Of a stretch of DNA of 64,000 nucleotides, positions 10,305-18,260 are shown piece after piece (positions within the stretch are counted from its first letter, which is position 1; every line of letters begins with the position of its first letter). Source of the stretch: Streptomyces flaveolus (GTDB taxonomy: Bacteria > Actinomycetota > Actinomycetes > Streptomycetales > Streptomycetaceae); contig NZ_JNWV01000004.1 of NCBI RefSeq assembly GCF_000716535.1, positions 345,793 through 409,792 of the forward strand, in the 5' to 3' direction. The position numbers and the translations under genes are program-made. The notes under the pieces were generated by a model. It made no database searches. It was not told where the DNA came from and saw nothing but the letters and a program-made list of their open reading frames with translations.

Positions 10305-10949
10305 ATGTTCGGCGTCATCGACCTCCCCACCTATCTCGCGGGCCTGATCCTGATCGTGCTGCTGCCCGGCCCCAACTCCCTCTACGTCCTCTCCGTGGCC
10401 GCCCGCCGCGGTGTGCGGGCCGGTTACACGGCCGCCGCCGGTGTGTGGTGCGGGGACACCGTGCTGATGACGCTGTCCGCGGCCGGTGTCGCTTCGCTGC
10501 TCCAGGGGAACGCGCTGCTGTTCGGGATCGTGAAGTACGCCGGTGCCGGATATCTGAGCTGGCTGGCGATCGGCATGCTGCGGGCCGCCCGGCAGATGTG
10601 GCGGACCCGGCGGGAGCGGGCCGTCGAGGAGGCCGCGCCCGCCCGGGGCACGGACGAGCGGCCCTTCCGCCGCGCGCTCGTCGTCAGCCTGTTCAACCCC
10701 AAGGCGATCCTCTTCTTCGTCGCCTTCTTCGTGCAGTTCGTCGACCCGGGCTACGCCTACCCGGCCCTCTCCTTCGTCGTCCTCGGCGCCTTCGCGCAGC
10801 TCGCCAGCGCGCTCTATCTCAGCGCCCTGATATTCGGCGGCACGCGGCTGGCCGCGGCGTTCCGGCGGCGCAAGGGGCTGTCGGCCACCGCCACGTCGGC
10901 GGCGGGTGCGCTGTTCCTGGGGTTCGCGGTGAAGCTTTCGCTCGCCTGA
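10305..10949 (+). CDS. LysE/RhtB family amino-acid exporter (LeuE-like)
   Basis: A 214-residue inner-membrane protein with about six membrane segments. The N-terminal motif LLPGPNSLYVLSVAARRG and the central SLFNPKAILFFVAFFVQF are typical of LysE/RhtB permeases, which export amino acids such as leucine or homoserine using the proton gradient. A charged loop near residues 90-115 separates the two halves. The short spacing after the mutase gene does not by itself show an operon. Confidence 0.9.
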   Translation: MFGVIDLPTYLAGLILIVLLPGPNSLYVLSVAARRGVRAGYTAAAGVWCGDTVLMTLSAAGVASLLQGNALLFGIVKYAGAGYLSWLAIGMLRAARQMWRTRRERAVEEAAPARGTDERPFRRALVVSLFNPKAILFFVAFFVQFVDPGYAYPALSFVVLGAFAQLASALYLSALIFGGTRLAAAFRRRKGLSATATSAAGALFLGFAVKLSLA

Positions 10950-10984
10950 TCGCTCGCTGGAATCGCCGGAGACGGGGGTTTCCC

Positions 10985-12367
10985 CTACGGCGTTGTGAAA
11001 GCTCCCGTCTTCTTCGCGTAGTCCGCCAGGCCCTCCGTCGTCTCTCCCGCCCAGCCCACATACCCGTCCGGGCGGATCAGGAAGACGCCCTCGCCGTATG
11101 ACCGCGGGGCCGTGGGGAGCGAGCGCACCCCCGCCGGCGACGCTCCCAACAGAGTCCAGTGCGGGCCCTGGAACGCGTCGAAGAGGCGGACGCCTGCCAC
11201 CGTGCCGTCCGGGGCGCGGTCGCCCGCGCGGAGGCCCTCCGTCGTCCCGCGCGTGTCCACGCTGAGGGACGACTCCCGGTAGCCCACGCCGAGTTGGACC
11301 GTCGCCCGGCCCCGCTTGATCTCTCCCCGGTGGACCCCCGTCGACAGGTCCAGCATGGCGGCGGCGTTCGCGCGGCGCTCCTCCTCGTACGTGTCCAGCA
11401 GGGCTTCCGGTGCTCCGCCCCGGAGCACCGCGCCCAGCTTCCAGCCGAGGTTGTAGGCGTCCTGGACGCTGGTGTTCAGGCCTTGGCCGCCCGCCGGGGA
11501 GTGGACGTGGGCCGCGTCGCCGGCGAGGAAGACCCGGCCCGCCCGGAACCGGTCCGCCAGGGCGGCGCGCGGGCGGAAGTCGGAGGCCCAGCGCAGCTCC
11601 GTGACGGCGTCGGCGTCCAGGTGCGTGGAGGTGGCGACCAGCTTGCGGATGCCGTCCAGGGACAGGTCGGCCTCCTCGGCTTCCGGTAGGCGTGCCAGGA
11701 GCTGGAAGTAGTCGGTGCCGGCTAGCGGGCACAGGGCGAGGCCGCTGCCGCCGGTCCCCGGGAACGTGTGCCAGTGGTCCCGGTCCAGGCCCCGCACCCG
11801 TACGTCCGCCACCAGGAACGGCACCGGATCGACCGTCTCCCCGGTCATGCCCACCCCCAGTGCGCGCCGGACCGCCGAGCGGCCGCCGTCCGCCGCCACC
11901 ACGTAGGCCGCACGGAGGGTCGTACCGTCGGCGCACGACACCGTCACGCCCTCCGCGTCCTGCGTCAGACCGGTCACCTCCCGGCCGAAGACGACCCGGC
12001 CTGCCCCGTACCGTTCGGTCAGCCGCGTGTACAGCACCTCCTGCGTCCGCCACTGCGCGACCATCAGCGGATCGGTGTACGGCGTGCCCTCGTCCGCCGG
12101 GATCTCCTCGAACATCGGCTGGTCGCCGAGCCGCTGGCCGTCCCGCCAGATCAGCCGGGGCGGGTAGGGGCCGCCGGCCGCCCGGATCGCCTCCAGGACG
12201 CCCAGGTCGGCGAAGACTTCCTGGGTGCGGGGCTGGATCCCCTTGCCGCGCGAACCGGGGAAGAGCGCCTCCCCCCGCTCCACCACCAGTGCGTCCACCC
12301 CGCGCCGGGCGAGGTCGAGGGCCAGTGTCAGGCCCGTCGGGCCCGCACCCACGATCAGTACATCCAT
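10985..12367 (-). CDS. FAD-dependent monooxygenase, PheA/TfdB (aromatic hydroxylase) family
   Basis: A 460-residue flavoprotein hydroxylase. The N-terminal dinucleotide fold is DVLIVGAGPTGLTLALDLARRG. The middle FAD motif is AADGGRSAVRRALG (DG motif), and the second FAD motif is GRVFLAGDAAHVHSPAGGQGLN. Members hydroxylate aromatic substrates with NAD(P)H and oxygen and often serve in polyketide tailoring or drug inactivation (rifampicin or tetracycline type). The substrate cannot be read from sequence. It is divergent from a TetR regulator with two identical-arm operators in between, so it is very likely induced by its substrate or a related compound. Confidence 0.92.
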   Translation of the reverse strand: MDVLIVGAGPTGLTLALDLARRGVDALVVERGEALFPGSRGKGIQPRTQEVFADLGVLEAIRAAGGPYPPRLIWRDGQRLGDQPMFEEIPADEGTPYTDPLMVAQWRTQEVLYTRLTERYGAGRVVFGREVTGLTQDAEGVTVSCADGTTLRAAYVVAADGGRSAVRRALGVGMTGETVDPVPFLVADVRVRGLDRDHWHTFPGTGGSGLALCPLAGTDYFQLLARLPEAEEADLSLDGIRKLVATSTHLDADAVTELRWASDFRPRAALADRFRAGRVFLAGDAAHVHSPAGGQGLNTSVQDAYNLGWKLGAVLRGGAPEALLDTYEEERRANAAAMLDLSTGVHRGEIKRGRATVQLGVGYRESSLSVDTRGTTEGLRAGDRAPDGTVAGVRLFDAFQGPHWTLLGASPAGVRSLPTAPRSYGEGVFLIRPDGYVGWAGETTEGLADYAKKTGAFTTP

Positions 12368-12377
12368 GGCATATCCC

Positions 12378-12392
12378 CTTAACAGCGTTAAG
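12378..12392. promoter_or_regulatory. TetR-type operator 1
   Basis: Perfect palindrome CTTAAC-AGC-GTTAAG, 10 bases from the monooxygenase start. The same arms recur at 12415. AT-rich arms stand out sharply in this GC-rich DNA. Confidence 0.85.
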
Positions 12393-12414
12393 TGATGTCG
12401 CCCACGAGCGTGCC

Positions 12415-12429
12415 CTTAACGTTGTTAAG
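12415..12429. promoter_or_regulatory. TetR-type operator 2
   Basis: Perfect palindrome CTTAAC-GTT-GTTAAG, 9 bases before the TetR start codon. Its centre is 37 bp from that of operator 1. The position suggests autorepression plus control of the divergent monooxygenase. Confidence 0.85.
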
Positions 12430-12438
12430 CTGTCAAGC

Positions 12439-13089
12439 GTGAGTTCCGAGAAGCGCACGCCCCTGGACCGCGCACGAGTCGCCGACACCGCGCTGCGGCT
12501 GCTGAACGAGGTCGGCCTGGACGGGCTGACCCTGCGTGCCATCGCCCGGGAGCTGGACGTCAAGGCGCCCGCCCTGTACTGGCACTTCAAGGACAAGCAG
12601 GCGCTGCTGGACGAGATGGCGACGGAGATGTACCGGCGGATGGTGGCCGGGACCGCCTTCGGTCCCGCCGACACCTGGCGGGAGCGGCTGCTGAAGTCCC
12701 AGCGCGGGCTGCGGGCCGCGCTGCTCGGCTACCGCGACGGGGCCAAGGTGTTCAGCGGCTCGCGCTTCACGGGAACCGAGCACGCCCGGGAGCTGGAGGC
12801 GAACCTGCGGGCGCTGACGGACGCCGGCCTCAGCCTCGTGCAGGCGGTCGACGCGGGCCGGGCGATGTACGCGTACACCATCGGCTTCGTCACCGAGGAG
12901 CAGGGCGTACGGCCCCTCCCGGGCGAGCGCCGGGAGGGGTACGACATAGAGGAACGTGCCCGGCGCCTGGCCGGCTTCCCGCTCGCCGCCGAGGCCGGGA
13001 AGCTGCTCTTCGACGACTACGACCGGCGGTTCGAGGAGGGGCTGGCGCTCGTCGTCGCCGGCATCGAGGCGCGGTACGGGATCAGCTGA
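12439..13089 (+). CDS. TetR-family transcriptional repressor (TetR_C class)
   Basis: A 216-residue regulator. The N-terminal helix-turn-helix is ARVADTALRLLNEVGLDGLTLRAIARELDVKAPALYWHFKDKQALLDEM (residues about 10-58). The C-terminal ligand-binding domain resembles that of tetracycline repressors. GTG 12439 sits directly after operator 2, so the transcript may be nearly leaderless. It most probably represses the divergent FAD monooxygenase and itself. Its 3' end overlaps the convergent acyltransferase gene by eight bases. Confidence 0.92.
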   Translation: MSSEKRTPLDRARVADTALRLLNEVGLDGLTLRAIARELDVKAPALYWHFKDKQALLDEMATEMYRRMVAGTAFGPADTWRERLLKSQRGLRAALLGYRDGAKVFSGSRFTGTEHARELEANLRALTDAGLSLVQAVDAGRAMYAYTIGFVTEEQGVRPLPGERREGYDIEERARRLAGFPLAAEAGKLLFDDYDRRFEEGLALVVAGIEARYGIS

Positions 13090-14224
13090 GGGCGGTCGCC
13101 GCTGGCGTACGGGCCTTCTTCAGTGCCCGCTTCAGCCGGGGGCCGAACGGCTTCTCCACGAACCGGTGGATCAGCCACGCCAGCGCCAGCATGCCCAGCA
13201 CGGTCACGGCGAGCGTCGGCCACGGCGACAGCCCGAGCCCCCGGTGCAGCACCCGGATGACGAACCAGCCCAGGTGCTCGTGGACCAGGTAGAACGGGTA
13301 CGTCAGCGCGCCGGCCGTGACCAGCCAGCGCCAGGAGGCCCACCGCGTCCAGCCCACCGCCACCGCGGCCACGGCGGCGAAGGCGAGGGTGACGACGGCG
13401 ATGATGACGTACGGGCTGCGGTGGAAGTCGCCCTGCGCGCCGGCGTGCCACAGGCTCCGGGTGGCGGTGCTCTGTCCCAGCAGCCAGGACACCGCGACGA
13501 TGCCCCACAGCAGCAGGTCGCCGCCGAAGCGGTGGATCAGGTACAGGGCCAGTCCGCCGACGAAGAAGGGGGCGTACTCGGGCATGACCAACTGGCCGGT
13601 GAGCGCGTTGCCGGAGGTGCGGCACACCACCGCCGCCAGCGTCCACACGCAGCAGAAGAGCACCACCCGGCGGTAGGTGACACCCCGTAGGACGACGAAC
13701 AGGGCGAACAGGGCGTAGAAGCGGACCTCCACCCAGAGCGTCCAGCAGACGCCGAGGACGCGGGTGGCGCCCATCGGCTGCTGCAGCATCGTCAGGTTGA
13801 CCAGGAACTCGTCCGGCCGGACCGGGTGGACGACCACGGGCAGCGCCACGGCCGCCGCGGTGACCAGCACCAGCGCGACCCAGTAGGCGGGGTAGAGGCG
13901 GGCGACCCGGGAGCGGAAGAAGTCGCCGAGGGTGCGGCCCCAACTGCTCATGCAGATCACGAAACCGCTGATGACGAAGAAGAACTGCACGCCCAGACAG
14001 CCGTAGGTGGCCATCTGGGACAGGGTCGGGAAGACATGGGCCGGGCTCTGGTGCCAGGACGCGGAGACCGGGCCGCCGCGTCCGGCGTAGTGGTAGAGGC
14101 AGACCATCAGCGCGGCCAGCAGTCGCAGTCCGTCCAAGGCGTGCAGACGGCTCTGGCGTTCATGGGCCGTTCCGCGGACCGGGGGCGCGGGCACGGCGGC
14201 GAGGACGGAGGAGGAAACAGGCAT
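13082..14224 (-). CDS. Acyltransferase-3 family membrane O-acyltransferase
   Basis: A 380-residue integral membrane protein with about ten membrane segments. The N-terminal signature LDGLRLLAALMVCLYHY carries the family's catalytic-type His, and FFFVISGFVICMSS and SRVARLYPAYW are also diagnostic. Such enzymes transfer acetyl or other acyl groups to sugars of envelope polymers. It is divergent from the glycopolymer genes, so O-acylation of that polymer is a reasonable inference. ATG 14224 is chosen; a GTG at 14236 is possible. Confidence 0.88.
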   Translation of the reverse strand: MPVSSSVLAAVPAPPVRGTAHERQSRLHALDGLRLLAALMVCLYHYAGRGGPVSASWHQSPAHVFPTLSQMATYGCLGVQFFFVISGFVICMSSWGRTLGDFFRSRVARLYPAYWVALVLVTAAAVALPVVVHPVRPDEFLVNLTMLQQPMGATRVLGVCWTLWVEVRFYALFALFVVLRGVTYRRVVLFCCVWTLAAVVCRTSGNALTGQLVMPEYAPFFVGGLALYLIHRFGGDLLLWGIVAVSWLLGQSTATRSLWHAGAQGDFHRSPYVIIAVVTLAFAAVAAVAVGWTRWASWRWLVTAGALTYPFYLVHEHLGWFVIRVLHRGLGLSPWPTLAVTVLGMLALAWLIHRFVEKPFGPRLKRALKKARTPAATALS

Positions 14225-14373
14225 GGTTCTCGGCACCCAACCCGACTGGCGTTAATCGTCTTTGTCTTTCTGGTGAAGATCTGACTCCGAGAGCAATCGT
14301 TTCATCGGTGCCTGGGCGAATCACAGAAATGACTTGGTTGACAAGCCAACGATTCGCTTGCCGGACCATGTTC

Positions 14374-14396
14374 GTTCACCTGTCCGTTGATTTACC
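14374..14396 (+). promoter_or_regulatory. Possible PHO-box half (PhoP direct-repeat unit)
   Basis: GTTCACCTGTC followed after one base by GTTGATTTACC. The first unit resembles the 11-base PhoP repeat of Streptomyces, while the spacing of the second is off by one. It lies 50-70 bases before the GT29 gene in an AT-rich divergent promoter region. Tentative. Confidence 0.25.
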
Positions 14397-14445
14397 TTCC
14401 TAGTTTCTCCATCCCCCCACGCTTCCGGGAAAAAACAGGAGAGTC

Positions 14446-15903
14446 ATGACAAGGGTCCAAGCCCGCCGGGCACCCGTGCGTGGAGGGGAGCTCGACGACT
14501 GTCTGCGCGCCTGCGCCGTGCACAGCGGCAAACTCGTCGGCAGCCTCGACCGCCGCCGCACGGAACTGGCCGAGCAATTGCGCAAGGTGCTCGTGGTGGT
14601 CGGCACCACCGGCGTCACCGCCCCCGCGCCCGCCTCGTCCGGCGGGGCGACCGCCCTGCTCAAGCGGGCCGTGAAGGGCACCCCCGCCCCGTCCGGCGGG
14701 ATCCCCGGCGACCTGCTGGACGCCCTGCTGGCCGCCGGCAACAAGGCCCTGGAGTGCGGTTACGACGACGAACTGCACCTCGCCCTGCGGATCGGCGACA
14801 CCGTCCTCGCCCACCGCAAGAACTCCCGCGCCGGCTGGCGGCTGCGCGCCCGCGTCCTGGAGGCGCTCGGCGAGGAACCCGAGGCGGTCGCCGCCTACGA
14901 GCGCTACCTGGAGCTGACCACCGAGGACGGATTCGGCGTCGCCGCCCGTGTCACCGGGCTGCGCCGGGCCGCGGAACGCGAACGCGAACTGCTCGACCTG
15001 CTGCGCCGCCGGTGCCCGCGCGCCGCCGACTTCGCCACCGGGCCCGCCACCGACGTCTGGGCCGAAGGCCTCGCCCTGCACGCCGCCGGCGACTGGGAGG
15101 CGGCCGAACCCCGGCTGGTCGGCGCGCTGCTCGCGCTCGCCGCCGATCAGGCCCCGGTCGCCGACCGGCAGGAACTCCTCAGCCAGTACCTGGACCTGCG
15201 CACCGGCATCCCCGGCGACGACCTCGGCGAGGTCATCGCCCTCTACGCCGAGCAGCGCCGCGTCCGCATGCGCGGCCCCGTCGCCGACCCCACGATCGGC
15301 GGGGTCCGCTGGATCAGCCTCGGCGAGTTCCGCAACCAGATCGCCGGCAAGTCGATCTGCCTCGTCGCGAACTCCGGCCGCGTCGGCGAGAGCGGCATGG
15401 GCGCCGAGATCGACGGCTACGACCTCGTCGTGCGCTTCAACTCGTACCGGATCGACCCGAAGCACACCGGCGGCCGTACCGACATCCACGCCACCATCCA
15501 CAAGCACGGCTTCAACTGGGACAAGCCGGTGACCACCCGGCTCGTCTTCGGCGGGGTCTCCGGCGACTGGAAGCACAGCCTGCGCAACCGCCTGGTGCCC
15601 GGCGCCCAGCAGAACCTCGGCGACGAGTCGCTGCGCTGGCCCGTCCGCACCATCGGCCGCCTCGGCACCGACGCCTGGCCCGCCATCCCGACCACCGGCT
15701 TCAACATGCTCTGGCTGCTGGACTTCCTCGACGTCAGCCCCAGGCTCGACCTGATCGGCTTCGACTTCTACGAGTCCGGCGCCTACCGGGTGCCCGAGGC
15801 GATGAAGCTCGCCATCACCTCCGTGCACGAATACACCAGCGAGAAGGCATGGGTCATGGACCGGGCCCAGAGCGTCACCGACATGAGGATCTCCCTGCGA
15901 TGA
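14446..15903 (+). CDS. GT29 sialyltransferase-like glycosyltransferase
   Basis: 485 residues. The N-terminal ~270 residues are helical and TPR-like. The C-terminal ~200 residues carry sialyltransferase motifs. Motif L is ICLVANSGRVGESGMGAEID followed by YDLVVRFNSY. Motif S is PTTGFNMLWLLDFLD with LIGFDFYES. An HX4E VS-type motif is present (HEYTSE). The donor should be CMP-nonulosonate (Kdn or sialic acid), made by the NeuA/NeuB genes downstream. ATG 14446 has an AGGAGAG site. The stop overlaps the next start (ATGA), indicating coupling. It has no signal peptide, so it acts in the cytoplasm. Confidence 0.85.
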   Translation: MTRVQARRAPVRGGELDDCLRACAVHSGKLVGSLDRRRTELAEQLRKVLVVVGTTGVTAPAPASSGGATALLKRAVKGTPAPSGGIPGDLLDALLAAGNKALECGYDDELHLALRIGDTVLAHRKNSRAGWRLRARVLEALGEEPEAVAAYERYLELTTEDGFGVAARVTGLRRAAERERELLDLLRRRCPRAADFATGPATDVWAEGLALHAAGDWEAAEPRLVGALLALAADQAPVADRQELLSQYLDLRTGIPGDDLGEVIALYAEQRRVRMRGPVADPTIGGVRWISLGEFRNQIAGKSICLVANSGRVGESGMGAEIDGYDLVVRFNSYRIDPKHTGGRTDIHATIHKHGFNWDKPVTTRLVFGGVSGDWKHSLRNRLVPGAQQNLGDESLRWPVRTIGRLGTDAWPAIPTTGFNMLWLLDFLDVSPRLDLIGFDFYESGAYRVPEAMKLAITSVHEYTSEKAWVMDRAQSVTDMRISLR

Positions 15904-18214
15904 CCACCACCGCCAGCCCGGTCGTACCGGACACCTCCGCGCAGGCCCTGACCGGCAAGCGCCGCATCGCGTTCGCGAGCTTCGTGGACGAGAACTACCT
16001 GCCCGGCTTCCTCGCCCTGCTGCGCAGCCTCGCCCTGTCCAACCCCGGCGTCTGCGAGGACTTCATCGTCCTCCACGACGACCTGAAACCAGCCTCGATC
16101 GCCGCATCCGCGCCCTGCACCCCCGGATCGTGCTGCGCCGCGTCGACGCCGCCCGCTACGACTCCTACGCCAAGGGCGACCAGGACAACTACCTGGTCCG
16201 CAAGGCGTACTTCATCCTCGACGTCTTCAGGATCCGCGACTACGACACCGTCATCACCCTGGACACCGACATGGTCGTCCTGGGCGACCTGGGCGAACTG
16301 CTGAAGCTGCGCGAGGGACTGGCCGCCGTGCCGCAGTTCTTCTACGGGCAGCACAAGCTCAACTCCGGGCTGCTGGTCATCCAGCGCGAGTACCTGTCCG
16401 ACGCGTTCTGCGCCAGGCTGGACCAGGTCGGGCGCAGCGGCGCCTACGAACTCGACAAGCACGACCAGGGCATCCTCAACGCGGTCCTGGACGGCGACTT
16501 CGTGCGCCTCGACGCCCGCTACAACTTCGTCAAGCGGCGCCTCTCCGGCGACCTGCCGGTCCCGGACGACACCGCGATCCTGCACTTCACCGGACGGCAC
16601 AAGCCCTGGCAGGGCGGCGAGGCCGGGTACGCGCAGGCCGAGGAGCGCTGGCGCGAGTTCGACCTGGGCGACGCCGAGTTCCAGGCGGCCTGCGTGGCCA
16701 AGGGCGGCCTCCACCACGACCTGCTGGTGCACTACGGCACCCCGCACGTGCGGCGCACCGGGGACGTCGAGGCCGCCCGCAAGGTCGCCGCCGCGCACAT
16801 CGCGGCCGGCGAGTACCAGGACGCCGTCGACATCCTGTCCGGCGTCCGCATCCCGCTGGACGAGGCCTGGCCGCACGAGATCCTCGGGCACGCCCTGATG
16901 AGCGTCTCCCGCTACGAGGAGGCGAAGACCCAGCTCCTCATGGCCACCGCCGCCCCCAACCGGGCCGCCACCGCCTACGCCCGCCTCGCGCAGATCGCCT
17001 GGGTGCACGGCGACAACACCGAGGCACTGCGGTACGCCACCGCCGGCCTCACCGTCGACCCCACCCATCGCTCCAGCCGGCTGTGGGCCCAGCGCGCCGC
17101 CGCCGTGCCCTCCCAGGAGCAGGGCAGCGCCGAGGACCAGCTCGCGCACGTCGCCTTCTACATGGACCGGCAGGGCAACGCCGGCGACAAGCTGCTGCCC
17201 GAGAGCGTCCGGCTCGCCTTCGGCGCCGACACCACCTCCCGGCGCTGGCACTCCGTCCACGCCCACCGACTGTTCGACCAGGCCGCCCTGGAACGGGTCA
17301 ACGCCCGGCGCGGCCTGGTCATCGGCGGTGGCGGACTGTTCATCCCGGACACCATGCCCAACGGCAACAGCGCCTGGCAGTGGAACGTCCCCGACGCGCA
17401 CCTCGACGCCATCGACGTGCCGATCATGGTGTTCGCGGTCGGTTTCAACGCCTTCGACGGACAGTCCTACCGGGCCCGGCGGTTCAACGAGAGCCTCCGG
17501 CTGCTGGTGGAGAAGTCGGCGTTCTTCGGCCTGCGCAACCACGGCTCCATCGCCAGGGTCCGCTCGCTGCTCCCGGCCGACCTGCACGACAAGGTCGTCT
17601 TCCAGCCCTGCCCGACCACGGTCATGCGGCAGCTGCTGCCCGGCTGGACCGACCCGTCACACCGCGAGGACACCGTCCTGCTCAACGCGGCCTACGACCG
17701 CGCGGGCCTGCGCTTCGGCCACGACTACGGCCACTTCCTCGCCGAGATCGCGAAGGCCGTCCGCGCGATCGGCGCCCACACCGAGGTGCGGTGCGTCGCC
17801 CACTCCCTGGACGACGAGCGGATCGCCTTCGACCTGCGCCGCGAGCACGGCATCTCGCTGCCGGTCATCCCGATGTACGACTTCGACAACGACGCGATCC
17901 GCGAGACGTACGCCAGGACCCGGCTGGTCATCGGCATGCGCGGACACGCGGGGATGATCCCCTTCGGCGTCGGCACGCCCATCGTCAGCCTGATCTCGCA
18001 CCCGAAGATGGCGTACTTCCTGAGCGACATCGAGCGCCCCGAGTGGGGCGTGTCGGTGCACGAGCGAGAGCTGGGCGCGGTCCTCACCGAGCGGGCCCTG
18101 CACATCCTCGACCACCACAGCCGGACCGTCGCCGACGTGCACGACCGGCAGGAGCTGCTGTGGAAGGTCACCGAGGAGAACGCGGCCCGCATCCGCGGCA
18201 TCCTCCGCCGGTAG
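15900..18214 (+). CDS. GT8-like glycosyltransferase / polysaccharide pyruvyltransferase fusion, frameshifted near 16,090
   Basis: The gene starts at ATG 15900, overlapping the previous stop, and reads KRRIAFASFVDENYLPGFLALLRSL to LHDDLKPAS in one frame. Homology then continues in another frame (LDRRIRALHPRIVLRRVDAARYD) to 18214. Restoring one base near 16088-16094 joins both parts into about 770 residues. Part 1 is a GT8-like transferase with the DTD metal motif (VITLDTDMVVLGDL). A short TPR-like linker follows. The C-terminal ~350 residues match polysaccharide pyruvyltransferases (FYMDRQGNAGDKLL, VIGGGGLFIPDT, ARTRLVIGMRGHAGMIPFGVGTP). It probably transfers a hexose and pyruvylates the glycopolymer. 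Mutation or sequencing error cannot be distinguished. Confidence 0.8.
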
Positions 18215-18215
18215 C

Positions 18216-18250
18216 GGACAGGGCGGGCCCGGTCCGGGCCCGCCCTGTCC
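18216..18250. terminator. Strong bidirectional hairpin terminator
   Basis: A 35-base near-perfect palindrome: GGACAGGGCGGGCCCGG and its exact complement with one central base, giving a 17-bp stem. It lies one base after the fusion-gene stop and 10 bases before the end of the convergent gene, so it should serve both strands. Confidence 0.85.
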
Positions 18251-18260
18251 CACGGGTCGC

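Noticed and set aside
16080..16130. Programmed -1 ribosomal frameshift
   Set aside because: No slippery heptamer of the X-XXY-YYZ kind or obvious downstream pseudoknot; a one-base loss explains the data more simply.
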